Translations under genes and position numbers: made by a program | Part shown: piece after piece, positions 1 through 9,735 of the stretch | How the letters are laid out: each line of letters begins with the position of its first letter | How positions within the stretch are numbered: position 1 is the first letter of the stretch | The notes under the pieces: generated by a model | Database searches by the model: none | What the model saw: only the letters and a program-made list of their open reading frames with translations | Told to the model about the DNA's origin: nothing | Assembly: GCA_031763025.1 (NCBI GenBank) | Contig: JASSKH010000001.1 | Coordinates: 5,806,024-5,870,023 of the forward strand | Direction of reading: 5' to 3' | From: Macrocystis pyrifera | Lineage: Eukaryota; Sar; Phaeophyceae; Laminariales; Laminariaceae | DNA: 64,000 bases

Positions 1-2
1 CC

Positions 3-737
3 GGTCAGATCAACCGGACAGCATACCCGTTAAATTCGGAAGAATCGCAGCTCTCGTCAAGCAGAACGGGCTCAGAGCCCCCTGCCCCCTTTGGTCCAGG
101 ACAGAGATCATCGGGCGCAGCAAGAGAACCTTCTGGCGATTTTTTGCCTACGGGCAATGGTGACACAGAGCCAGTATACGTGGAACCGGGCTCGTCTCGT
201 GCACCAGGGGCTCAGTGATCTCAGAGAAGCTCACTCCCCCCCACACACGCCTCAACTGCGGCCACCGACGACTCGGCACCGTCGGTTTTTGACCCTACTC
301 TCGAGTATACAACGGAGCGGGTGGTACTCCCCTCTTATTTTTCGCAGTGGTCCCCCTCGTCTTTTGTCGTCGACGATGTATCATATTCCTGCGCGGAGCA
401 GTATATGATGGCTGAAAAGGCTCGCCTTTTCCAGGACCACGGCACAGCGGAGCGGATTATGGCCTCGCCAGACCCACGCGAGCACAAACGCCTCGGTCGA
501 GGCGTGCATAACTTCGACTGCGCTATCTGGGACCGTGTTCGGGAAGACGCCGTCCTTGCTGGTAATTTTGTGAAATTCTCGCAGAACCCGGTCATGAAGC
601 AGCACCTATTGAGCACTGGCACCAAAATTTTGGCTGAAGCCAGCCCTTTTGATGCCGTGTGGGGCATCGGTCTGCGGGCAGACGACCCCGAAGCTCACGA
701 CCCCTCTCGGTGGCATGGAAAAAAAATTGCTCGGTAA
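3..737 (+). pseudogene. Gag C-terminal tail fused in frame to a NADAR (YbiA-like) domain
   Basis: The frame is open from base 3 to a TGA at 216 and resumes to a TAA at 735. The first ~100 residues are rich in Pro, Ser and Gly, as in a Gag spacer. From about 321 the sequence matches the NADAR fold: an SCAEQYMMAEKA motif, KRLGR, a W...R...L stretch, KFSQN, LLSTG, LAEASP and a WGIGL motif. NADAR proteins (YbiA and relatives) are known to remove ADP-ribose from guanosine. Because the domain is in frame with Gag and directly followed by protease-pol, it is part of the element and not a free host gene. The canonical C-terminal piece (W-G-K, then LLGKALSAVR) is split: its second half is in the -1 frame after an A8 run. 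Whether the domain was ever active in the element is inference. Confidence 0.8.
719..725 (+). other. A AAA AAA heptamer at the NADAR/protease frame junction
   Basis: Within an A8 run (719-726) the zero-frame codons are GGA AAA AAA, which gives the -1 slippery heptamer A AAA AAA in register. The zero frame stops four codons later (735). The -1 frame continues the NADAR C-terminus and then reads into the protease. It could be a programmed -1 frameshift site or simply a homopolymer indel in a dead copy. No downstream pseudoknot was verified. Confidence 0.4.
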
Positions 738-2325
738 AGCTCTTTCCGCCGTTCGCGACACCCTCCGATCAAGTGAGGCCGGGTTGGCACACCCCGCCTC
801 CTCTCACCAATTCTGCACCCCAACCAGACCTGACAGAATTCATGAGATTACACCAGCGCCGCCCCGCCCTTTGGCCGTGGCCCGCGCTTGCCCAGGTCCT
901 CCTTGGGAGTTTTCGACCTATTTTTTTGACGCGCCGGCTGATCACAGCCCCGAGATTTTGGCTGTCTCACCTAGTGTCGACCCCTCCCTCGCGCTGCCAG
1001 AACACGGCCCCTGCCTCGTCGGGGGCACCATTACCCTCGATGACGCCTCTTTTACGACGAAAATCGCGATTCACAGCGGAGCTGGCGTTCTTGCACCTTT
1101 TGGTTGCGTGGCGCTTCTCGACACTGGCTCCCCGCAGACTTTCATCCGACGAGATGTTTTGGATCGCATGCATTCGGTTGGTGCGGCATCCCTCGCGTGC
1201 GAGCAGAAATGCGCCCCTCGTTCTTGGGGGGGGTTTGGCGAATCGGCCCCTCTGAAGACTTCGACGAGTGTGCGCCTGAGCGTCCAATTTTTTCGAGAAA
1301 ATGAGCCTACTTGCTCTCTCGCAGTTTGGGCCTGCGTGGTCCCCCCCTCGGTGATGCAGCATGCTGTACTATTGGGACGTGACAGCTGGATGCGCTTTAA
1401 TAGCCGCTCCTACCGCTCTCTGCCACCTCGGCCGTCTGATCAACGTGTTTTTGGCGAGCTGGAGTTAGTTCACCACGCCCCGACAGGCATGTCCGTGTAC
1501 ACCATCGACTCCGCCGCTTCGGGTGGAGGCTTCCATCTACGCTACGAGGGCGCAGCAGGCATAACCCTGTCCGACGATCCCCAGCTGCTTGCTGTTAATT
1601 TGGTTCGAAGCGATGGCTCCCCGGCCCTCACTGGACACTACTTGGTCGACATGATACCCCAGCCCGACCTACCCGCGGTCGAGGAGCACTTCGTCTCCTC
1701 CGGACGACAGGTTCTTCCCCTCGTTTGAGTGGCGGCTCTCGAGCCGGGGGATGTCCTCGGCGTCGCCCACGCCCCACTGCTGAGCGTTCCGCTGAACGTT
1801 TTGCAGCAGGACAACCGAGCCCCCAGCCCTCCCTCCGGACTAGGTGAGGTGTGTCCGGTTTCAGCAGTTACTGCCCCCCACCTCGCAGCTCCAGCCTCGC
1901 CCTCGCCTGCACTGCTTGAGCGTTTGACCTCAGAACAGCGCGCTTCGTTCCTGCGCATCTGGGCACGCTTGCTGACACATCTGCGGGAGGTGGCTTTTGA
2001 TCTCCACGGCACAGGCTGGACCCCTGCAGTCATTGAACAGCTGGGGGACGTTATCTGCGAATTTCCTGACGTTTTCTCGAAGTCCAAGTCGGATTTTGGT
2101 TCCTGCTCGTTGATGCCTTTCATGGTCTCGTTCCCGGAAGGAAGCGCTCCTGTCACGTCCAGGCCGCACCACATCAACCCCATCCTGGCCAAGGAAGTGG
2201 AGGCCACCTTGGATCAGTACCTAGCAGCTGGTCTGATTCAGCACTCGACTTCTCCGTACTCGAGCCCGCTGGTGGTCATGCCGAAGAAGTCTGGAGGCGT
2301 TCGGATCACCGTGAACTACAAAAAC
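727..2325 (+). pseudogene. Retroelement protease and N-terminal reverse transcriptase
   Basis: This frame carries the NADAR C-terminus, then a retroviral-type aspartic protease with the active-site LLDTGS motif near 1115-1130 and an AVLLGRDSW motif about 80 residues on. A TGA at 1726 interrupts it, and the same frame resumes at 1729. It reaches the RT fingers region, with HHINP and LIQHSTSPYSSP followed by VVMPKKSGGVRITVNYK. The frame is lost in the A5 run at 2320-2324, where a one-base slip moves the rest of RT into another frame. The protease would cut the Gag-Pol polyprotein in the element's particle. Confidence 0.85.
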
Positions 2326-3410
2326 TCAACCAGATCAGCAAACTCAGCCAGCTGCCTATCCCTCGCGTGGACCAAGTCCTCGATTCCCTGGGGAAGGGAC
2401 GGGTTTTTTCCCTCTTCGATTTGGTCTCCTCGTTCCACCAGATTACCGCGCACAAGGACACCGTCCCTCTTACGGCGTTCTGCACTCCCACGGGCCTTTA
2501 CGAGTGGCTCGTCATGCCCCAAGGCAGCAGTGCTTCGCCCGACTGGTTCGTCAAAGTGATTAACGAAGTCGTTAAAGGCCTGGCACAAGTGGCGGCCTAC
2601 CTTGATGATGTGATCGTTTTCGACTCTGACCCGACGGCCCACGTCAAGACGATACGAGCCCTCTTCGAACGCCTGCGCAAACACAACCTCAAGCTCTCCC
2701 CCTCGAAGGCTCGCCTCGGCGCCACGGACGCCAATTTTCTGGGCCACTCTATTTCGCTCGCGGGTATAAGCCCTATTGCGGAAAATTTTTCGTCCTTGCT
2801 GAAAATGCCCGTGCCCAAGAACCTCAAGCAGGTCCGCGCCCTGATGGGCGGCGTAGGATATTATCGCAAATTCCTGCCCGACCTGTCTAAACGGATACGT
2901 CCTCTCACCGCCCTTCTCGGGAAGGGGGTCAAGTATGTCTTCACGCCGGCTATGGAAGTTATCGTCCGCCAGATCCTCGCCGAGCTCGCGGCCCCACCGA
3001 TTTTGGTCTTCCCTGACTGGGATGCCGTAGCCGACGGCTCCCACCCCTTCCACGTGTACTGCGACGCCTGCATCGACGGTTTTGGTGCCGTGCTCGAACA
3101 AGAACAACCGGACGGCTCGATACGACCCATTGCTTATATCAGCCGCGCTACCCTCGATTCCGAAAGGCACTGGACACCGTTGGACCTGGAAGCTGGCAGC
3201 ATTGTCTGGGCTATCAAACGACTCCGAGGTTACCTGTGAGGCACGAAGTTTCGAATGTTTTCGGATCACAAAGCACTTGAGAGTATCGCCAAAGTAGGGG
3301 ACCACAACGCGCGAGTCCAGCGGTGGCTCGAGTTCCTGACCGCGTTCGACTACACCCTCGAGTACTGAAAGGGCAGCGCCAACGGAAATGCTGACTTTCT
3401 CTCCCGCTTG
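2322..3410 (+). pseudogene. Reverse transcriptase and RNase H of copy A
   Basis: After the slip at 2320-2324 the frame gives the RT palm and thumb: FSLFDLVSSFHQI, the TAFCTPTGLYEWLVMPQG block and the catalytic YLDD at 2598-2609. FLGHSIS and GGVGYYRKF follow. RNase H has VYCDACIDG with the first Asp, LDLEAGSIVWAIKRL with the Glu, and FSDHKALESI with the next Asp. A TGA at 3237 separates the last two blocks, and another TGA at 3366 sits just before the ADFLSRL end motif. All catalytic residues visible in RT are intact, so decay has come mainly through stops and slips. Confidence 0.9.
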
Positions 3411-4733
3411 CCAGAGCCCGCCACAGAACACGACCGCAGTGGGTCTAGCTGCCTCAACCCCGTCGAGGACGGTGGTCTCTTCCGCATCCGAGCCTGCGGG
3501 TTTCGCACTTGCTCTTCGCCGACCCCTGGTGTCGGTTTGGGTGGGCTGGCGTCCCGCAGTGAAAGTGCCGTCTTGGGTGGGCTACCTCTCGCCTCTTCGG
3601 ATTGTCGCGATTTTCGCACACACGGGCCACGTATGAGGATTGACGACCTCTCTGCTCCTTCGGGGAGATTCGTCGCTCGTGTATCTGCCTCTGTCGCCAC
3701 CGTCGACCGCCGTCCTGGCTTGGGGGATTTTTCACCCCCCGCCAACGCCGCTTTCGCTTCGGTTTTTGTCGTACCCTCCGGGGGCGACCAGGGCTCTGCA
3801 GAAGCCCCCGCTGCGGCGATGATTGTCGCCCAGCGTGCTCCTCCCCCGACGAGCACCTTACAGGTCGAAGATTCCGTCGTGAGCACTGCTCCGGCCGCAT
3901 CTTCCCTCTCAGGCCAGGGCTCTGCAAAAGCCCCCGTTGCAGCGATGATTGTCGCCCAGCATGCTCCTCCCCCGACGAGCACTTTACAGGTCGAAGATTC
4001 CGTCGTGAGCACTGCTCCGGTCGCGTCTTCCCTCTCAGGCCAGGGCTCTGCAAAAGCCCCCGCTGCAGCGATGATTGTCGCCCAGCGCGCTCCTCCCCCG
4101 ACGAGCACTTTACAGGTCGAAGATTCCGTCGTGAGCACTGCTCCGGCCGCGTCTTCCCTCTCAGGCCAGGGTTCTGCAGAAGCCCCTGCTGCAGCGACGA
4201 TTGTCGCCCAGCATGCTCCTCACCCGACGAGCACTTTACAGGTCGAAGATTCCGCCGTGAGCACTGATCCGGCCGCGTCTACCCCATCGCCGCCTGGCAA
4301 CCCGGCGCCTCCGAACGTTTTGCCGTCTTCAGGCCGCATCTCATCGCGGACGCGCCGACGAACAGCCGCCGCCGCTGGCACCGTGCCGCCTGCTGTTGAT
4401 TATGGCTTCGGGCCCGGCGGGACCCCTAGACCATCCGCCCGGCGTGCTACCACCCCGCTGCGAACCCAACGGCCGCGACCGCCCGCAACCGTCGTTTTGG
4501 CCCCGACTCCGGCCGCCTCGTCCGTCCCGACGGTGCCCATCCCGTCCGGCCGCGACTGCACCGAGCCCGTGGGAACTCCTCTTTTACGACTTCCGCCGCC
4601 AACTGACGCACCTCCCGTCACCTCGACCGACTTGGACGCCCTCGGCGCAGCTGCCGAATTTCAGTTCGGTGATTCCGCAGCGCGCTATTTTTGTTTTTTT
4701 TTTATCCTCGGGCGGATTGGTAAAAATAAAGTT
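3411..4733 (+). pseudogene. Pro/Ser/Ala-rich linker between RNase H and integrase
   Basis: About 440 residues remain open in the pol frame between the RNase H end and a TAA at 4734. The composition is dominated by P, S, A, T and R. The centre is a fourfold tandem repeat (separate entry), followed by an Arg/Pro-rich stretch with SSRTRRRTAAA. No enzymatic motif is seen. Linkers at this position in Ty3/gypsy elements are usually short, so its length is unusual. A structural role or none is possible. Confidence 0.6.
3786..4289 (+). repeat. Four 126 bp tandem repeats coding 42-residue units
   Basis: Units start at about 3786, 3912, 4038 and 4164 with a period of exactly 126 bp (42 codons), so the reading frame is kept. 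Each unit encodes a block with AAMIVAQ, PPPTSTLQVEDSVVST and ASSLS. Units 2 and 3 are nearly identical; unit 4 is degenerate at its end. Confidence 0.95.
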
Positions 4734-4736
4734 TAA

Positions 4737-6161
4737 GCTCATTCGCACGCCGACTGGGCTCGGGAACAGCAGGCTGAGCCCGCGTGCAATGCCGCCATGC
4801 GCTACATAGCCCTTGGCCGACCGGAAGTTTTGCAAGACGACTTTTTATCAGGTTTCCCTTCCCGCCAGCGCCCTCCCTTTTCGGAAGTTCAAGAGCTGGC
4901 CACCAAAGGCCGCTTGCACACCACTGACGCGGGCATCGTTCTACTTGTCCGACAGCCGTCTCCCCCCCCTGCGTTGGATACACCACGCGCAGTGGGTCGT
5001 ACGGCCTGCTTATTGAACGACGAGCCTATTCGCATTTATGTTCCGCTGCTCATGCGCCCCCGGGCCATGCAGGCTTGCCATTCTACGGCTTCCTGCCACC
5101 TAGGAACCGCGCGCACCCTACGTATGCTCGAACGTTTCTACTGGTGGATCGGCATGAGCATCTGCACCCGGTGGTGGCTACGCCACTGCTTAAAGAGCCA
5201 GGCACGGAAAACGTCGCGGCAGACGGTCCGGTGGCCCTCCATCACGTTGCCCTTGCCAGAAGGGCCCGGCATCGCCGTCAGCATCCACTATTTCGGCCCC
5301 CTCCCGGTGACGCCTCGAGGTAATACCTACATCTTGCTTTTCACTGATCGTTTCAGCCGCCGAGTCGACATGTACGCCGTCACAGCGGCCGAGTTCACCG
5401 CTGAGGGCACGGCTAACATTCTCATCAATCGGTATATCCCTCTTTGGGGGTGCCCGCGCAGCATCCTCTCGGACAACGGCCTCCAGTTCTGCTCCAAGCT
5501 TTCGCACGCCGTATATCAGCTTCTCGGGGTTCGAAAAATGGCCACCAGCTCCTACCATCCAAACGGCAACGGTGGGGTGGAACGTGGAAACCACACGATG
5601 GCCCAGATGTTGGCAATGGTCGTCAACGAGCTCCAAAACAACTGGGATGAACAGCTCCCTCACGTCGGATTTGCGTACAACAATTCCGTCAGTGCCGCCA
5701 CAGGTCTGGCTCCCAACGAGGTACATATGGGTCGGCTCCCACGCCTCCCACTCCCGATTTTCGAACGTGCTGGAGTCGCTGGCCACCAGAGTCTGGCCCG
5801 CGACCACCTAGCCTACTGCGACTTGGCGACGGGCCGCCAGCAGCACGCGCACGATATCGTCCGCGAACACCACGCCCTCACCGTTGCTCGCGTGAACCGC
5901 CGCAACTCCACCCTTTCCGACACACTGCGTCCAGTTCCCAAATTCGTGATTGGCCGCTGGGTGTGAGTGTACAATACGGCGGCCACCATTTGCCACGGCG
6001 CGAAGCCTGACACGGACGTCAAGGTCCTCGAGGCCAAACTCTCGCTCAACTGGACGGATCCCTACAAAGTCCTCGCAGTTGGCCCCTGCTCCTCAGCGAA
6101 CTCTCCTCTCGGGGCTAAGCTCCTGTATTTGCATCTTCCTTTCGATATGCCCTGTGGCTGA
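4737..6161 (+). pseudogene. Integrase of copy A
   Basis: The frame gives the zinc-binding region (HSTASCHLGTARTL, FYWWIGM, RHCLKS) and then the catalytic core. The second zinc Cys of the usual C-x2-C is Ser (CLKS). In the core the first catalytic Asp position, normally D-F/Y before GPLP, is His (HYFGPLP, codon 5286-5288). The second Asp (LSDNGLQF, 5472-5474) and the Glu (GGVERGN, 5580-5582) are present. The C-terminal GPY-like region LNWTDPYKVLAVGP follows a TGA at 5964. The loss of one catalytic Asp and the stops mean that this copy cannot supply integrase. Confidence 0.88.
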
Positions 6162-6299
6162 TGCTCGCCGGCGCGTATCGATTCAACGCTGCAAGCGCTG
6201 TGCCAACCCCCACGACCGTGGCAACATGCCGAAGTATTTTCCAGTGAAGTTGACGCAATAAATACGTGCTCAACAAGTTATCGTAGAAATTCCCCCCGT

Positions 6300-6823
6300 A
6301 CCACGTCATCCGGGAAGACGTTTCACCTTCTCTCCAACCGCTAGAAGTGGAAAAGATGACCGGACATCAATCGGTTCAAGTTCGAGGTGGCATCATCGCG
6401 GTGAAGTACGAGACCCATTGGACAGGGCTCTCCCGACCGTCCTGGGAACGGGAAATGGACCTTCAGCTCTCTCACCACGAAGTTTGCGCTACTGGGACGG
6501 CACCCCGAACCAGCACCGCCAAACCAACCGCTTGTACCGCCGGATGCGAACTGGTGTGGCACAACGGGAGCTTTTTTGAAGCAACGGCGAGCGGTTTCTG
6601 GTACCCAGCTATGTCTACGCATCCCTCGCCGATTGGTTTCGCCGATACTGCAACACCGTGCTTCCCAACGGGGTCCACTTTTTCGTACAAGGGCGATGAC
6701 GATATTTGGTGGCTTGGAATAGTCAGCGCGACTACACCGACGGGTGGGATATATCTTCGATTTTTGGATGAGCCGAGACCGATCAAGCTTCCATTTTATC
6801 GGCGCGCTACACGACTTCGATGA
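6300..6823 (+). pseudogene. Chromodomain-like and SH3/Tudor-like C-terminal modules of copy A
   Basis: The stretch VEKMTGHQS...YETHWTGLSRPSWEREMDLQ has the chromodomain pattern of an aromatic, a W-x-G-L/Y-S block and a WE motif. It is followed by a second module ending in FSYKGDDDIWWLGIVSATTP and LRFLDEPRPIKLP. That second module recurs in copies B and C, so it is a conserved part of the family. Its compact W-x-LG, Y-x-V-RFLDDPGPVKL pattern resembles an SH3/Tudor barrel, which is inference. Chromodomains in chromoviruses direct integration to modified chromatin. Confidence 0.65.
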
Positions 6824-6849
6824 GAGCTGTACGAGGTTCTTCGTGTATA

Positions 6850-7945
6850 CATGTACACTCGGCTAGTGCGTTTGCACGGGGGGTCCAGCGTATCGTTGAT
6901 GAATCTAGTGGCGTAGCCGTAACTAGTTGATTTTCGCATCTCGGCTCCACTCGATAATTTTTGTCTTGCCGTTTTCCTGGCCTTCGGGGGATTGTCTCAC
7001 ACTTTTTTCTAACGTTTTCGGGTTTTCGAGCCGGGGTTTTTCTACTCGGTGAGATTTAGCGCTTCCTGTTTTTTATTTCTTGGGCCGGATTGGGGATGGG
7101 TTTTGCGTATTTCTTTCTGCCGCCCCCCCGCTCAGTGCCGGGGATGGTCCGGGTATAATCAGGCCACTCATTTGAGGCACAGGACACGTTCCCCGAGGTT
7201 TTGGTCTAGGTTTAGATGGTTTATGGCGCATTCCGTGTTATTTCCCTTCTTCGATCTGCCGCCCCCCGTTCGGGAGCTGGAGGCGATCTGGGTAAAATTG
7301 GCTACTCATACGGGGGCACAGGACCCCCTCACTTTTTGTGCTAACCTCTCGCTGTTCCGTGGGCATTTTCTGGCCCCACCCCCCGTGCGGGTAGTATGGC
7401 GATCGCTTTCTTTGACGATTTATTCCTGTCCTTGACTGTTAGACCTTTCTAAATATACGCATTTTTTTGGTGTCCCTTAACGGCGTTGTAACCTTGACGT
7501 TCAGAGGTGTGGGAGTGAGTTTTGAGGAGCCGCATCTTCGATTCATGTTCTACAGTGGTACGTGGAATCGGAGTCTCCATTATTTTCCCATATTTCTGCG
7601 TGTACAGCTCATCAGAGTGGGCTAGTGTTATGGTACGGGGAAATTCATGGCAGCGACAAACACGTTGTCGTGTGAAGCGGGGTTTCAGAGCAAGCCCTGT
7701 CTTACCATGCTGATGTCCGGGTCTTTCGCGTTGGGTTTAGCACTTTTTTTAATGAGGCCAGAAGGCCGGTGGTCACCTGGGTGCAGGTATTATTGTGATC
7801 GTATGTTTTTAGTGCTTGGGAGGCGTATCTTAGATGGAAAGTTAGGGGTTCTATCTGTGAGCTTCAGCACACGTGAGTAACAACGAACGGGTGCCTGCTC
7901 AATAGGCAAACCTATTAACAGCAAGGGATACAAAGTGTCCCGACC
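6850..7945 (+). mobile_element. 3' untranslated region and LTR-like tail of copy A
   Basis: The blocks 7080-7290, 7370-7450, 7500-7640 and 7740-7945 can each be aligned with 12360-13110 (copy B); the 7500-7640 block also aligns with 10950-11098 (copy C). Shared words include GAGGAGCCGCATCTTCGA and GGCTAGTGTTATG. The family's end appears to be near CTTGAACTTAACA at about 7945. Divergence between copies is high, so these are old. Exact LTR start and TSD were not resolved. Confidence 0.6.
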
Positions 7946-8790
7946 TTGAACTTAACAACGACTTGTGCGCAAAGGCTATATGCTACAGCATCCCCAGCCA
8001 TTGTCATGATAGTGTCTACCAATCTGACCGAAAGTTTAACACTCATTTAGACTCTGAGACCGATATCAAACGGTGTTTATATTGCCGATCAAAGTGGTAT
8101 GCCGTACTACAGCAGTAAGAGGACCACAATCATCAAACGCATAAATCCTCTTATCGTGGTACTACAAGTAGAGGCGCCAGCAATCCAAACGCAGGAATTA
8201 CAAAAGCCATCAACAAACCAAACTCCCTGCGGTGAAATCATCATCATACAAACTCATCTAAAATCCAAAAACAAGCTCGATTTTCTAAACCATGCTGGCG
8301 TGAACTTCAACAATCCCCCCAACACTTAAAAACCTGCCGTCAGTAGGGACCTCTGTCCGGGACGTCATACCTGGCAGGCGTTATCGACTGCTCACGGCCT
8401 GACTGATGAATATATCGCTCCTTCGTTCACAAGGCAATCCAGCGAGGCAAGCATTCAAAATGGTCCATACAGCAGTAATTTATAACTTCCTAGCAGCATC
8501 AAGAATATCGGCGACAAGAACCAGCCCGTAAGGGATGCGCCCGAAATGCAAAGTAAGCAGTAAGGAGCTGCAGCAGCCGTGGTGGTATTTCCACCCCGTG
8601 ACAATTGAGCCAATTTCGCGTGGTCAAATCTGATCTCCGTTTTGGTCTTGTTTTTAGCGGTGTACCTGGTACCCCTTTCCATTGCTGGTACGTTTTTCTA
8701 CTGAAGAAATAATCATACTACAGCAGTAGGATCTCTACCAAGTTAATCTCGTGGCAAGCCGATTTGCCTGCTACCGGTCTTATCTGTACT
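7946..8790. other. Intergenic stretch with scattered old repeats
   Basis: No convincing coding frame. A piece near 8365-8460 (CATACCTGGCAGGCGTTATCG) recurs at 13165-13265, next to copy B. Two TACAGCAGTA-type motifs occur (8468 and 8719). Otherwise nothing recognised. Confidence 0.5.
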
Positions 8791-8837
8791 GACATCATGG
8801 TATGGCCGTAAGCGGGAAGATCTTGACATGGGCACAC

Positions 8838-8985
8838 CACTGCTGTTGCACACCTGTAGCATCTCTGTGGCGTAGTTTTGTGACCCCAGAGCTTGCATCT
8901 CTCTATAGGATTAAAGAATCGGCACGGACAATCTGGTTGAGCTGGATGTCGATGGGTAGAAAAAACAATTTAATGGAAGAACACA
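8838..8985 (+). repeat. Single arm related to the foldback element at 43.8-44.1 kb
   Basis: The run TAGCATCTCTGTGGCGTAG through AAGAATCGGCACGGACA to GCTGGATGTCGATGGGTAG matches the left arm of the inverted repeat at 43763-44142, with the same order of blocks. No inverted partner is seen here, so this is a solo or broken copy. Confidence 0.7.
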
Positions 8986-9188
8986 CACACCTGGAGCAGG
9001 TAAACGATTCCTACTTCATGATCTAGATATTCCAAGGCAGATCTACTCCCGATCTTGTTCGATTTACAAGTAGCTCATCGTATTGCTGCTGGGTGGGACC
9101 TGCAAATTTTGCGTGAATCATTGATCTATAGCATCCATTAATTAATATGAATATCGCACGTTTCCCTGGGATGGATCTGTACTTTGTA

Positions 9189-9290
9189 CGGGGGATCATA
9201 GTAAATAGGACCTACGTTATTCACAAAAACCTATATTTTTACCTATTTTTACTAACGATATTTGGTCATATTTACTATGCCCCCCCGTAA
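9189..9290. mobile_element. MITE of the TTACGGGGG family
   Basis: A 102 bp palindromic element. The left end CGGGGGATCATAGTAAAT and the right end ATTTACTATGCCCCCCC pair with each other, and TA dinucleotides flank both sides. The interior has AAAACCTATATTTTTACC and ACTAACGATATTTGGTC. Other copies lie at 15801, 22970, 36531, 48396 and 59191. Confidence 0.85.
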
Positions 9291-9439
9291 TATGCAAATC
9301 CTGCACAGCAACCTCTCACAACGGCTGGTGAGGAGCTAACCAACTACTGTACGTCATCCACAGCAGTAGTAAGTATTAGATCATCATTAAGCTGTCCGAG
9401 GTGTGTATTATTTAATGAATATAAATATTACGGCCGCGA

Positions 9440-9735
9440 CAAGGGCGCCCGTTTTCTGCCTCCTGGATAAAGCTACGTCGACCAGCAAACGTGGACTCGC
9501 CGGTTCAGCGGCACCACCTTGCCTATCGGCGCTCACTTTTGGTTCAAGGGTCAAGAACATCTTTGGTGGCTCGGAAAAATTTCCGCCCACACTTCAACTC
9601 CTAGACAGTACGTCGTTCGTTTCTTGGACGACCCCGGACCGGTCAAGCTCGCGCTATCTTCTGCTCGATATACAACGGTATACTACGGCTGATAGAGCCG
9701 TTCGCGGCTCGTGGTGTCTGCAAGCGCACTAAGGA
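9440..9735 (+). pseudogene. SH3/Tudor-like module of gypsy copy C
   Basis: The frame through 9530-9692 reads IGAHFWFKGQEHLWWLGKIS, then YVVRFLDDPGPVKLALS and SARYTTV. This is the same C-terminal module as at the ends of copies A and B. It stops at the TGA near 9690. Upstream integrase and chromodomain are missing, so this copy is truncated at its 5' side near 9440. Confidence 0.75.

Larger units (their letters stand above)
1..7945 (+). mobile_element. Ty3/gypsy LTR retrotransposon, copy A, 5' end outside the window
   Basis: The order gag tail, NADAR, aspartic protease, reverse transcriptase, RNase H, linker, integrase, chromodomain-like and SH3/Tudor-like modules is read on the plus strand. 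Protease-RT-RNase H-integrase is the Ty3/gypsy order, and a chromodomain after integrase is typical of chromoviruses. The copy is dead: in-frame stops lie at 216, 1726, 3237, 3366, 4734 and 5964, and there are frame changes near 719-726 and 2320-2324. The 5' LTR and most of gag lie to the left of the window. The tail from about 6850 to 7945 is alignable by eye with those of copies B and C and is taken as the 3' LTR region, but its exact ends were not fixed. Confidence 0.9.

Noticed and set aside
321..737. NADAR frame as a free host YbiA-like gene
   Set aside because: It is continuous with the upstream Gag-like frame, has no start of its own, and flows into protease-pol.
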